From Opisthocomus hoazin (Eukaryota; Chordata; Aves; Opisthocomiformes; Opisthocomidae), in NCBI RefSeq assembly GCF_030867145.1, contig NC_134418.1, forward strand, positions 55,279,682 to 55,343,681: DNA of 64,000 bases, given 5' to 3'. The notes beneath the pieces are model-generated. The model searched no databases. It was given only the letters and a program-made list of their open reading frames with translations, and was not told the origin of the DNA. The first letter of the stretch is position 1, and each line of letters opens with the position of its first letter. A program made the position numbers and the translations under genes. Of this stretch, positions 20,400-32,525 are shown piece by piece.

Positions 20400-22645
20400 C
20401 ACAGAATCACAGAATCACAGAATGTTTGGGGTTGGAAGGGACCTCTGTGGGTCATCTAGTCCAACCCCCCTGCCAAAGCAGGGACACCTACAGCAGGCTG
20501 CAAAGGACCTTGTCCAGGCAGGTCTTGAATATCTCCAGAGAAGGAGAATCCACAACCTCCCTGGGCAGCCTGTTCCAGTGCTTCGTCACCCTCAGAGGGA
20601 AGAAGTTCTTCCTCCTTTTCAGACGGAACTTCCTATGCCTCAGTTTGTGCCCGTTGCCCCTTGTCCTGTCGCTGGGCACCACTGAAAAGAGTTTGGCCCC
20701 ATCCTCCTGACACCCACCCTTCAGATATTTGTAAGCATTTATTAGGTTCCCTTGCAGCCTTCTCGTCTTCAGGCTGAACAAGCCCAGCTCCCTCAGCCTT
20801 TCCTCATACGAGAGATGTTCCAGTCCCCTCACCATCCTCGTAGCCCTCCGCTGGACTGTCTCCAGTAGCTCCTCATCTTTCTTGAAGTGGGGAGCCCAGA
20901 ACTGGACACAGCACTCCAGATGGGGCCTCACTAGGGCAGTGTAGAGGGGAAGGAGAACCTCCCTCGACCTACAGGCCACACTCCTCCTAATGCACCCCAG
21001 GATGCCACTGGCCTTCTTGGCAGCCAGGGCACACTGCTGGCTCATGGTTAACCTGTCGTCCACCAGGACACCCAGGCCCCTCTCTGCAGAGCTGCTCTCC
21101 AGCAGGTCCGCCCCAAGCCTGTACTGGTGCATGGGGTTGTTCCTCCCCAGGTGCAGGACCCTGCACTTGTCCTTGTTGAACCTCATCAGATTCCTCCTTG
21201 TCCAACTTTCCAGCCTGGCCAGGTCACGCTGAATGGCAGCACAGCCTTCTGGTGTATCCACCACTCCTCCCAGTTTGGTGTCGTCAGCAAACTTGCTGAG
21301 GGTACACTCTAACTCTTCATCCATGTCATTGATGAAGAAGTTAAACAAGACTGGGCCCAGTACTGACCCCTGGGGGACACCACTAGTTACCGGCCTCCAA
21401 CTAGACTCAGCGCCGCTGATGACAACCCTCTGAGTTCTGCCATTCAGCCAGTTCTCAATCCACCTCACCGACAACTCATCCAGCCCACACTTCCTGAGCT
21501 TCCCTAGGAGGATGTTATGGGAGACCGTGTCGAAAGCCTTGCTGAAGTTGAGGCAGACAACATCCACAGCTCTCCCCTCTTCTACCCAGCCAGTCATGCC
21601 AGTGTAGAAAGCTATCTGATTGGTCAAGCATGATTTCCCCTTGGTGAATCCATGCTGACTACTCCCGATAACCTTCTTTTCCTCCACTTGCCTGATGATG
21701 ACCTTCCAGGATAAGCTGCTCCTTCACCTTTCCCGGGATGGAGGGGAGGCTGACCGGCCTGTACTTCCCTGGGTCCTCCTTCTTGCCCTTTTTGAAGATT
21801 GGAGTGACATTGGTCTTTCTCCAGTCCTCGGGCACCTCTTCTGTTCTCCACGACCTCTCAAAGAAGATGGAGAGTGGCTTAGCAATGCCATCCGCCAGCT
21901 CCCTCAGCACTCGTGGGTGCATTCTATCGGGGCCCATGGATTTGTGGACGTCCAGATTGCTCAAGTGATCCCTCACGCAGTCCTCCTCGACCAAGGGAAA
22001 GTCATCCTCTTTGTAGGCTTCTTCTTTTACCTCCAGGGCCTGGGATTCCTGAGGGCCTGCCTTGGCACTGAAGACTGAAGCAAAGAAGGCATTCAGTAGC
22101 TCTGCCTTCTCTGCGTCTTCCGTCACCAGGACACCCGCCTCATTCAGGAGCGGCCCCACATTGTCCCTAGTCTTCCCTTTGCTGCTGATGTAGTTGAAGA
22201 AGCCCTTCTTGTTGTTTTTGACATCCCTTGCCAGCTTCAATTCCAGGTGGGCTTTGGCCTTCCACATCGCATCCCTGCACGCTCTGACCATTTTCCTGTA
22301 CTCTTCCGAAGTGGCCTGCCCCTCTTTCCACATTGCATGGACCTTTCTTTTCCACCTGATCTCTGCTAGAAGCTCCTTGTTCAACCATGCAGGTCTGCTG
22401 CCTACTTTGCTAGATTTCTTTCTCAGAGGAATGCACTACTCCTGAGCATGGAGGAAGTGACGTTTAAAGAGCGACCATCATTCTTAGATCCCCCCTGCCT
22501 TCGAGAGCCCTGGCCCACGGGATTCCTCCCAATAGCTCCTTGAAGAGGCCAAAGTTAGCCCTCCTGAGGTCCAAGGTTTTGATCCTGTTTATCACCCTGC
22601 TTCCTCCACACAGGATCCTGAACTCCACCATTTCATTTCTTCTTT
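20400..22645 (-). mobile_element. CR1 LINE, largest copy, with reverse transcriptase region
   Basis: This minus-strand CR1 begins with three CACAGAAT tail units (20,400-20,423) and extends about 2.2 kb to near 22,645, where CR1-like phrases (CCAAAGTTAGCCCTCCTGAGG, GGATCCTGAACTCCACCAT) end. It is 5'-truncated and lacks the endonuclease part and the 5' UTR. Two long minus-strand frames (20,488-21,687 and 21,659-22,384) cover the region before the reverse transcriptase, its core and the C-terminal part. It is the best-preserved element in the window and closely related to the copies at 3767 and 12,456. Confidence 0.93.
20488..22384 (-). pseudogene. CR1 ORF2 fragment, reverse transcriptase, one frameshift
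   Basis: The CR1 ORF2 protein would carry out target-primed reverse transcription of the element's own RNA. The frame 21,659-22,384 (241 codons) holds the region upstream of and entering the reverse transcriptase, with the typical WRKTNVTPIFKKGKKEDP. The frame 20,488-21,687 (399 codons) holds [17 protein letters not shown], then [24 protein letters not shown] and the catalytic FADD (21,280-21,291), and runs to the normal C-terminus. The two overlap in different frames, so one frameshift lies near 21,700-21,710, where a single base appears extra. The endonuclease domain is missing at the 5' end. This is an element remnant, not a host gene. Confidence 0.88.
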
Positions 22646-25600
22646 CTGGTCTCTGATTTTGCAGTGTAAGGACACACACAAGTTACATTCACATCACTCG
22701 TGGTATACAGCCACTTCGCTGTGGTAATGGCCAGGTGCAGAGGCAAGGCTTCTTATCATGAATTGTGGTTTATCTCAAAAGCTGTTATCCTGATCATGGT
22801 GGTATGAAAGGGTGAGAGAAAAAATTACAGGTAAATATTCTTGTTTGTGTTTCCAGGGACGTCAGTGAAAAATATTCTCCTTACCTGCAAAGGGGATATT
22901 AGTGGCTGCTCAGCTTCCACATCTTTAGTAGGTATCCCAGATGTAGTGGACGCACCGTGGGATCTCGTTGAAACAAGCAGCACTGTGACCTTGCTAGGAA
23001 AGAACCACATCCTCTAAACACTGAAGAGAAGCCAACAACTAATGGCGTATCTTCACTGATTTTTCTTCTGAGATTGCAAAAAATTCAGTGATAACAGTCA
23101 CATTGACTTTAAGAGAAAAATCCAAGAAACCCTTGTTCAGAGAGATCTGTATCATAAGTACTAAAGCTACTTCAACTGGGGGAGCCTCGTGTGTCTGAAA
23201 CTTGCATGTTTCTCCTACAAAGAAGAATTTTAACACAGTTTAAAGACTTTGTTCTCCTCCTCATGTCACTAATCTTAAATTCAGATGCAATGTGAGGAAT
23301 TTTCTTTTTGTCATGTATGTGGAAAGAGATGCTGGGAAGCAAGATCGAATATTGCCTTAACATCTCCGCACAGGACTGTAACCAAGAACTATCTGGATAA
23401 GAAATGGTGTTTTATCCTTAAGGCTCTGCAAAGTCTCCCCATAGTGGAATGAAAGGACTGTTTTAACCTCATCTCTGCTTTTTTACCTTGTTTCATTTTC
23501 TTCTGTGATTCCAATGAATTTCATCTTAGTGGGATCTTTTCCTTATTATATCTTTTGACCTCTGGCCCATAAACCAGAAGATTTTATTAAAGTCTAATGA
23601 GGCTTTTAAAAGATTCAAAGGTTTGAATAATTATCAAAACATTCCGTTCTTGCAAAAAATTTTACAATCAGGCCTTTTCTAATACATTCCTAATCAGAAA
23701 ACTTCAGTGGGCATTAGTCCTAGGCCAGCTAACTTTTGTATATTCCGAACAAGTTCTCTTAGCTTTCAGGCTGAGGGCAGGATCCGTAATTCTTCTCATT
23801 CTTGCCAATAATGATGACCCGGCTCAGTTATTTGAGAAGAAAGGGATTCATCACTACCTCAGAGCACCATCTCAGGATAGTGGAGATGGCTCTGTTCATG
23901 TGTTTGATTTTCTGCTGTGATATGAAGAGTACTTTACTACTTGGAGACAGGCCAAAACAAAACATGTGACCGCTCCAGAGGCAATTATTTTTTTCATTGT
24001 TGAAATGCCAGGAATCCTTCATTCTGCCAAGGGTCTCTTGTCACAAAGGGCTGAGTGCAGTTCTTGTATATGCCCAGATATTGCCAGCTGAAGATGGTCT
24101 GACAGTGGATTTCCCCACAGTGCAGCGGCAGAAGTGGTTAATGCTGTGCCCAATACCAGTCTTCACCTGGTGGTTATGTAAGGTATGGCCACCTGAAGGA
24201 GTGAGTCTGAAAGGTCTGCTATTACCATAACAGAAATGTTACATTTCTAACACTCGGACTGTGCGGAGTTGTGTCACCCTACATAGTGAACTGGCCTTTA
24301 GATACGAAATTCCCTTGAAGACAAGAAGTGCTGCTAATTTGCAGCCATACAAATGAGATGAGAATTCTCCTGAGAACTCTGGAAGGCCCAGAAGAAGCAA
24401 GGTGCTGTTATGAAAGATAATTTTCCTTCAGACTATGACAGCAAGCATGTCCTCATGGTGTACAGTGATGGTGATATAGTGACATATTCTGGCAGTCCAC
24501 ATGGCAGTACATACTTAACTGTTGGAGCTCTTGTGGGTGGACTACACATCCATACACCTGGAGGCAGATTAATAAGAATGATTTATAAAAATTACTGTGG
24601 CCACAACTATGAAGGACGGCACTGAGTTTTTCCTTACTGCTCATGCAGAACAGAGCTGTCATAGACATTTTATGGTCAGTACATTTTGAGTCTTATGTAT
24701 CTTGCTATAATAAGTGTAACATAAATATTCCAATATGAATATTTAAGAAACTGCTTTCCTTTAGTGTTGTATGGCATTTGCATAATTATCACTGAAATTC
24801 GTGGCAGATTCAAACTGTCAAGCCTGTTTACGTTGCAGTGGAAAAGTATTTACTGATCCATACAAATGTTACATTTGCATCTGCAACAGAAAAAGCATAC
24901 CTCTTCAGTTTGCTAACGAGAAAAATTATACATCTGGTTAAAGTAACTTTGTCAGAGGCAGAGCTAGCATTTCTCATATCCCATTAATGTACGGATACAC
25001 TTCTTTCCCCCCCGGAATTTCAGTCAACTCTGAGAACATGTTGTTGAGGAAATTGAGTGGTGCCAGAATTTATATGAAGTATTAAGCCCCAGGCTTCTGA
25101 GCCGTTGACTTATAATAGTTACAGTCTCATTTGGCTGGCCAAGTAACAAGTACAGCATTAATACAGGCTTTATAACTAGAAGAACAAAATAAATAGGACA
25201 TTGTCCTGTTTTTTAAAGGGCTGAACATCTGGGGCCTCAAAAATAGTGCCTGAGAGAGGAGGTGCTGTGAGTACCTGACAGGATTTAGTACCAGGGCACT
25301 CAGCTCTCCATTGCAGCTGTTAAACCCCTGACTGATAAACTGGATGCAACCTGCAGTCAGACTCTGTGCAAAGCAGCTCAGGTCCAGTTAGGTTTAGTAG
25401 CTTAGCCTCAATAGAGATCAAATGAAGCAGCACTGGTCCAAAGCTGGCTTTGAGGGACCATAACCTCAAACCTGGGGGAACATGATGGAGCTATACCCAA
25501 AGGGCTCTTCAGAAGTCAGAAGGAGTCCAGATGGATGTGGTATGTTTAGGTTGGAGCTGGCTATGCCGGGTCTCGGTTTAATGCAGAGTGATCCAGCGTC

Positions 25601-28600
25601 TTTGACCTGTGCTCTTATGTTAACTGCACAGGACAAGAAATCAGAGGACTGGGCTCCCTGTCAGTTCAAAGAGTGGAGCACCGGCTGCATCTCAGTGTTC
25701 TTGTCCTGCTGGGTGCAGAAGCAAATTGGTGCACTCTGTAATGGTCTTCTGCATTGTGGAAGAGAAACTGAATTACGAGAATTAGCTTGAAGTGGCAGAT
25801 GTTCAAATATCAGGGTGCAGATTCCAACCAACATGGGTCTGGCTTGGAAAAGACAAGTGTTTGGAGTGTTTGTGTTCTCTTGTCTTTTGAAACTTCCAAG
25901 TGTACTTGGTGAAATCCAAGACTTGTCCCTTGAATTACGAAGGATACAGGTTTTCTTGTCACACAACTCAACATGACGTTCCTGTTAGGAGGAGCTGGGG
26001 TGTTAAGTAATGCATCAGCATGCATGAGTCTTGAAATAAAACCGTCACCACATCCTTCTGAACTGATGACCCTGTATAGTCCCAGACTTCTTATTCTACT
26101 GATTGTCTTGAAACATTTATACGAGATCTTTAACTGGAAAAGTATCAAAATGCCTTGCTCTACTAATACAGAAGGTGTGATAGAATCAGAAATGCTTCTC
26201 TGGCATCAAGCTACTTAAGAAAAACATTCTTGTTTAGATCTAGGGTTTTATTTTGTACCAACGCCAATGCTAAACCGAGATGCTTGAACATTTCACTTTG
26301 ATTGTCCATCATTTAAAATGATACTCTTAAGTATTTTTCCCCATTCATAATAGTGGCTTTCAAAGTAACAATCCACTCAAAATGTCCAAGCAGTGAATAA
26401 CTGAAGTGTGAAAAATGTCTTTGTATTAAATACAAAGCAGTATGAAGCTGCTTCTTGGCTCCAAACACTTAATAGGTTCCTTCCTGCCATGACTCTTTCC
26501 TTTAATAAATCAAGCTACCTCATTCTAGCCATTAAAAGTCTAATACTTGCCTTAAACTGTTCTTTCTGTTACCTGTGGAAAATCCCAAAATTTGTTTCTT
26601 CTTCTCTCGGGTAATAGGGCTTTTAAGTGCTCTTGTCACTTGCACACTACACCACTGTATTTTTATCTTGAAATAATGCCCATGAAATTGCTTATCATCC
26701 ATAAGAATTGCCTCTGAAACATTTTTCTGGGGTCAAGGCATTCCTGATTTGTGGGTGTATCACACTGAGAGCCTGTTTTATTGATGTTTATAAATCTTCC
26801 TTTGGAACTGAATTAATTTTGTTAATACAAGTGGTGTTTGCATCTATATTTGCTAGTGGCCTAGAGTTTATGTAATTTGGACGTGTTTAAGCTGGAAAAT
26901 TGACATAACCTTTAAAATCTTAGTCTGAGTTTAAGAGATTTTTGAAGAGGGACATAGTGTTTTGGTTTGTGTCCTCTGTAGTTCAAACTGAAACTTCATG
27001 GTGTTAGGTCTCCTCTGTATTTCCTCAATTTATTAAAAAAATTTCAACTTTCACTCCTCTGTGTGATGAACTGGAATGTTGTCTCAGTCCTGGACTGAGG
27101 CCAGAGATGATTTCCATCAGGGAGGAAAAGATGTAATGGTAGAAATTGGGCACCCAAAAACCTGGGGAGTGCCTCCTGCAACAGGGTTAGTGCAACAGGG
27201 TGGGAATTTTTTCTGTTTTTTCTGGAAAGTGTCCAATTTTCAACTTTAAATTCGTACTTTGCTGTAAGCCTTCTGTCATTGCTTCTACAAAATCTTCTCC
27301 CCCCCGGCTGTGATTGGCAGCTCCAAGCTTACCCTGCTGTGGAGGAATCCTGTGTCCAAGTTCTCATCTCTTTCACATCCCAGACAAGTATCTTGATCAG
27401 CTGAGGCTTCAGATCAGTGTTTCCATAACCCTCAAAGGAGGCTATGTGACAACTGTGACTTGAACATGGATGAAGAAATGTCAAAATGTATTTCTAGGGG
27501 TTCAGCTTATTTTTACAGCAGTTTGTCTTAGGGCTTCAGAGAAGGCTTCTGTCAAAATCTGCCCAATAAATAAGTTACTCTGTGCTGAGCACATTTACTT
27601 TAGATTCTCCAGTCAGTAGCAGGGTCTCCCTTCATGGCACAAAAATCCTGTGAAATTTAACCTCACAAAAAGAAACTCTGACTTCTCTGGATCACAGGGT
27701 ATTGAGTCACTGAGGCAGAATATCTACATTTTCTATGCAGCATACGAAGCTAGAGATGAAGAATGAGTGGCATGAAAGAAGAAGAAAGTGTGATGATGAG
27801 CTCTGCACAGCAGACCCTGACAAGTCCATGAGGGTTAACAATCAACTCTTTGTTGTGGTGGGGAGCTATAAGTGTGACCCGAGCACGTATGAAACGGGAC
27901 AGGGCCCAGACTTAGATGCACACAGTACATTTTTCAAAAACTTGTGGCAACTGCTGTCTGATATCTTAGAAGCAAGCCTTCTCTGATTTGGTTGTTCTTG
28001 ATTTGTATTAGTAACCTAAGGACCTGACAGAAGAATTCCAAGTGTTCATGGCTTTTCTTCTTATCTTAAATTATCCTCAGTAGCATTTCTTTGTAGGGGT
28101 CAAAATCCTCGATTTTTTTTTTTTTTTTTTTTTACTTGGAATTTTTTTCTTTTGGTTCACTTATAGGATCAATATTAATGTCATCTGATATGTGGACCCC
28201 AAAACAGAAGATACAGGAAAAAGCCAAATTATAAGATGAGGAAAGTGTAAAGCAATTTCAGCAAATCCAGGTTACAGAGAATTAAATTTCTCAGCCATGC
28301 TCCAGGAAGCAAATTTATGCTCAGGTTACAGAGTAAGGTTTGGTTTAATTAACTGTGTTGAAATTATCCCACACCCTCTGGTCACGGAAATCAGGTGCAG
28401 TCCTCTGATGCCTGCAGAGAGCAACCAAAGCCCACTAATGGAACCTTGGGTTGTGCAGAACAAATGTGTTTGCATTGCTTGTGACCCTCTTAACCAGAGA
28501 GTTAGAAACAGCCAGGCTATGTACAGAACTTTTCAGGAAAGATGGTGAGGATGCGAGGATGCTCTTGTCTCTCCGTTAGTTGCTGGGGTGAAGGTGTCTA

Positions 28601-31600
28601 TACCTTTGAGGAGATGACTAACATAGAAGTATGAGTAAAGTGTAGCTTGAAAACATGCAAACTTGTAATTCAACTATCCTTTTCATCTGCTCTTGAAAGA
28701 CTTTTTTAAAACAATTTAATACATTTATTCCAAGTAGAGATCAAGTTTATATTTTTTCTAGAAAGGTTAACAGTAGAAAATTGTGAGGAGCCCAAATTTA
28801 GAATATTAATACAGTGATATTTTTCCTAAGATGCTGTTGTGCTAATATAGACTTGCCAAAATACTTAGAAATGTAAATACTATACCAATGTCATAATAAA
28901 CAAACAAAATAAATTTGCAGATATACAGTTCTTTGAGTACCCAAGTTAATGTAGTATGCATGTACATGTAGCATGTTTGGTTTTTTTAATAAATGAAGTT
29001 CAGTCCTTTTCAGCAGGATTCTAACTCATGATACAAATTAGCAAATTTCTACAAAACTTTGTCAGGGAGAATCCCATACCAATGTAAAGAATTTATAACT
29101 GTTCTAGGATGCTTAAGACAAATTCCCTAATTACACAAATTTCAAGAAAGAAAGGATCTGAAAATAATGACTTTGAGCTTAAGTTTAATGATTATTATCT
29201 CTCTGTCAATGAGTGAGATGTGTATAATCTACTGCTAAAATGGAGCAATTAAGGAGCATGTTCATTTACCATTACCAATCCTTCCACAGTTTTTTTCTCA
29301 CTTCCACTTAATTCAGTGAATACCGGTATTTAAGCTTCCTAGCTCCTCAGCTATTCAAAATACTTCATGGAAAATACAGGCACAGCTATTACTTCCCTGT
29401 AGTGCCATAATCTGACCTTGTACCCAAAAACCGAAGACAAGAAGGTTCAGTCACTCTTTCAACAGGATCAAAAAATTGTTTCCCACTTTTCTGAGCCAGT
29501 CAGCGTACAGCAGTAGGAGTGCAGGAGCCAGAGCACAGATCCCTGGCTGTCTTCCTTCGCTGAAGGGGTACAGAGTGTGACCACCCTACTCACTGGAAAG
29601 CAATTAATGTTTTCATAATCTCACACTTGTTATTACTTTTATCGCCAAATTATGGCTGGGATGCTATTGTGATGAAATCATGCATTTACGGTATAATTCA
29701 GTCTCTGCTGATGAGTTATTAATGTAAAATGTCAGCAGGAATGCATCTCTGCTGCAAGATGAGCGGCATCTCTTACATATGTGTTAAACCTTGTTTTCTT
29801 CTCTCCCTGCCTCCTCCAAATACAGCAGAAAGTCCGTGAATTCCCTTCAAATATATATCAAATACACATTGTGATGGAGACCCAGAGGCCATCATTGCTG
29901 TATTTTGTTTCCGAAGCCCAGGAGCCCACAGGAGCTCTGCATGACTGCTTGAAAACAGCCAGCAGCTTCAAAGTGCAGCCTGAGGCCAAACTTTGCTGGA
30001 TCTCAGCCTGGGGAGCATGCCAAGTGGGACATGCTGAACTAGTGTCACCCTGGCTCTGCCACCTCCCAGCCCTTCTGCCTGCTTCTGAGGCTCCAGGCAT
30101 CGTGGTAGGCTGGGAATGGCAGGTCTACTACCCTCCTTCCCCTCCTGCCTGCTGACTCTCCCTTGCTTCCTCTGTACGCGGTACCTGTAGGAGATTTCCA
30201 CAGCCTGAATTGCTGCTTCTCCTCCGGGGAAGGGGAAAAACCCTCAGCATGGGTAGCCTCACAGCTGCCTTTTTTACAGAAAAGTAGCTCAGAGCACAAA
30301 CCTACAATGACCAAACCTATGAGGGCTTCTCCCTCAGCAGAGGGGAGGAATGAGACACAAGCCCGAGCCAGCAGAGCACCCCACAGGGAACACTGCTCCC
30401 AGTGCAGTGATGCAGCACGGGCTGGCACCAAGAGGCAGGGAGGCCCCGAGGAGAGACTGAGGTGATTTAAAAGCATGTGTGCCTTTCCCCAAGCCCAGGA
30501 CTCACCCTGGTGCAGTCCCAAGCTGACCACATGCCGTGTCATCGATGGTTTCTCTTATTCAAGAGCATGTTCTCAACATGCTGATGTTTCCGTACGCTCA
30601 AGTCTGTGTTGTGAAAACCAGGACATCCTGCTGTGCCACCAATCTCCAGAACTCATAACTCCCGTCACTCTGAGAGGCGTGCTTGCTGCTAAGCACTTCC
30701 TCCTTGGCGGCAAAGCTAGCTTTCTTCAAACTTGCTCTCTCTCAAGAGTGTCAGATAAATTCTTCCAGAGTCTATCTAACAAATATCTATCTCAGTGTGC
30801 TTCTAGCCTCACCTCACGTAGCTGACAAGGACAGAGTTTGACCTGCAAGTGGCAGTATGTGGCTTAAAATGCTTCCTTCTTCCAGGGCTCTTTCTCATCC
30901 AGATGGCTGACATGCGGAGGGGAGGATAATCGGAGGGCTGACTGAATTCCTCTGACTAGGGGCTTAAACAATCTTCTCGTCTGAACAGTGTCACGCAGCT
31001 CCCTATTATTCCTAACACTCCTTAAGCATAGGAAAAGATTTTGAATTGCAGTTTTTTCTCAAGTTGTTTTAAAGCTGCTTTGCATAGCAGTCAAAAGATT
31101 TATTTCCCTGCACATTCTGAAGGCTTTAATTTCCTATATGAATTTTGTAATAGCATTGTGTAGCGTATTTCTACGTAGTGCTCGGGTGTCATCATAAATA
31201 TACATAGAGAAATAAGTACATTCAGCCAACAAGGGAAACTTCGCTTGTGCACAGGATTTCCTTTGCAAACCTGGTGTTAAAATTCTCTTTGGGTTTTTTT
31301 TGGTAGCAGATAAACTTTTTGCATTGCTGTAATGCTTCTCAAGCCTTTTTGCTGACCCAGCATGACAGTGATAGAGTTTAGTCAGATCCCATGGCAATGT
31401 ACTGAATATAAACAGATGACATTGCTCCCTATGTTTTAAATCTTACTGACTGTAATCTGTGGCCACTCTACCACAAGGAATTGCTGACGTAGCTCCCGGG
31501 TGAGACTGACATCTCATACCCCTGAGGTGAGGCACAGAGAAAACTGCATCGATCCAAGCACCACACAGGTTTTGTCAGTCAGAGAAGGCAGGGACACCAA

Positions 31601-31864
31601 AACTGCTTTATTGCCCATAGGGGGAGCCCCACCCTCAGGTAGGGCAGAAGTAGACGATTCCCCTAATTACTAGCAGGAATTAATATTTGTGTGATAGATT
31701 CTGCTCAAGATTTCATATTTTTTATGCCAATTAAGCAGTTCAAGTCTACCTATGAAAGGTCAAGAACAGAAGATAAGTCTTCTCAGCTGTATTCCAAGAG
31801 ACTTCATCTTGCTCTGTTTATTTGTTGGTTGTCACCCAAAGTTTGAAAATAGCTAGAGTGACAC
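22646..31864. other. AT-rich intergenic DNA, no gene seen
   Basis: About 9.2 kb of AT-rich DNA. A pure T-run lies at 28,113-28,133. The stretch 29,880-30,480 is somewhat richer in G and C and has open frames on both strands (124 codons on plus at 29,781-30,155; 165 codons on minus at 30,045-30,542), but neither shows a domain or clear splice sites. A 71-codon frame at 24,410-24,625 is also unrecognised. No RNA gene is visible. Confidence 0.55.
28113..28133. repeat. Poly-T run (21 T)
   Basis: An uninterrupted run of 21 T is followed shortly by a second, mixed T-rich stretch. It could be the tail of a minus-strand retrocopy, but I recognise nothing next to it; it is otherwise simple sequence. 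Confidence 0.85.
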
Positions 31865-31910
31865 CCTGCAAGCCTCTATTTTACAGATGGAGTAAGGAGG
31901 CATAGTTTAT
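31865..31910 (-). repeat. MIR-like SINE scrap
   Basis: The sequence CTATTTTACAGATGGAGTAAGGAGGCA is very close to the reverse complement of the MIR core-to-3' region (ATTTTACAGATGAGGAAACTGAGGCA). The match is short and the flanks do not extend it clearly. If real, it is an ancient amniote SINE relic. Confidence 0.5.
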
Positions 31911-32394
31911 ACATCCTGGATGTTATTTTTCTGTCTCACCCATGAGTCAACCCTCCCTAGGACTGAACGACAATCGTAAGTGCTGCTCTGCTCTGCTTCC
32001 CATCCTCCCTCTGCTTTATTTGTAAAGGTGCTATGCTTCAGCCTTGTCAGCTGCAAGTCTGATGCTTTTTCACAGGCTTTAAAAATAAATCTTAAAAGAA
32101 ACTCTTCTGTTCTGTTTGGCTATAAAGGACACTGAAAGTTTCATATATAGCGTATCATGCATAAAAATAATCGCTGCAACTGCAATGTACAAGCACTTAT
32201 TGTTCTGAGGTAAAATCAAGAGGTGTCACAAGTGAAAATTATTACTCTGAAAAAAAAGTCTGTGTTTTAAGAAGTAGAGAAAACAGCCACATCAGTGGAA
32301 AACCAGAACACAGTTTTATTTGTGAGTCAGCCTTTTTATGATACTCATCAGAATCCTTTTGGTACCTCATAAATATGAATTAAGTTATGCTCAT
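31911..32394. other. Intergenic, nothing recognised
   Basis: AT-rich DNA between two MIR-like scraps. No open frame of note and no repeat that I can name. Confidence 0.6.
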
Positions 32395-32525
32395 AACTGT
32401 TCTATGAAGTATGGAAATACTAGTTCCTTCAGTTTAGAGAAAGGAAAATGGGCCGAGCAAAGATCAAATGAATTGCCCAACATAATGAACATCGCTTATA
32501 GTAGAGCAGAATAGAAATGCAGATT
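32395..32525 (-). repeat. MIR SINE, eroded, reverse orientation
   Basis: Read on the plus strand, TCTATGAAGTATGGAAATACTAGTTCC, then GAGAAAGGAAAATGGGCCGAGCAAAGATCAAATGAATTGCCCAAC and TAGAGCAGAATAGAAATGCAG line up in order with the reverse complement of MIR (its GAGGAAACTGAGGCACAGAGAGGTTAAGTAACTTGCCCAA and GGCAGAGC..GAAC blocks). Identity is modest, as expected for an element that predates birds. Confidence 0.55.

Noticed and set aside
20488-21687. 399-codon minus-strand frame as a host gene
   Set aside because: It is the reverse transcriptase part of a CR1 element, ending in the CR1 tail.
24410-24625. 71-codon frame with protein-like composition
   Set aside because: No domain recognised, no acceptor in front and no donor or poly(A) signal behind in a suitable place.
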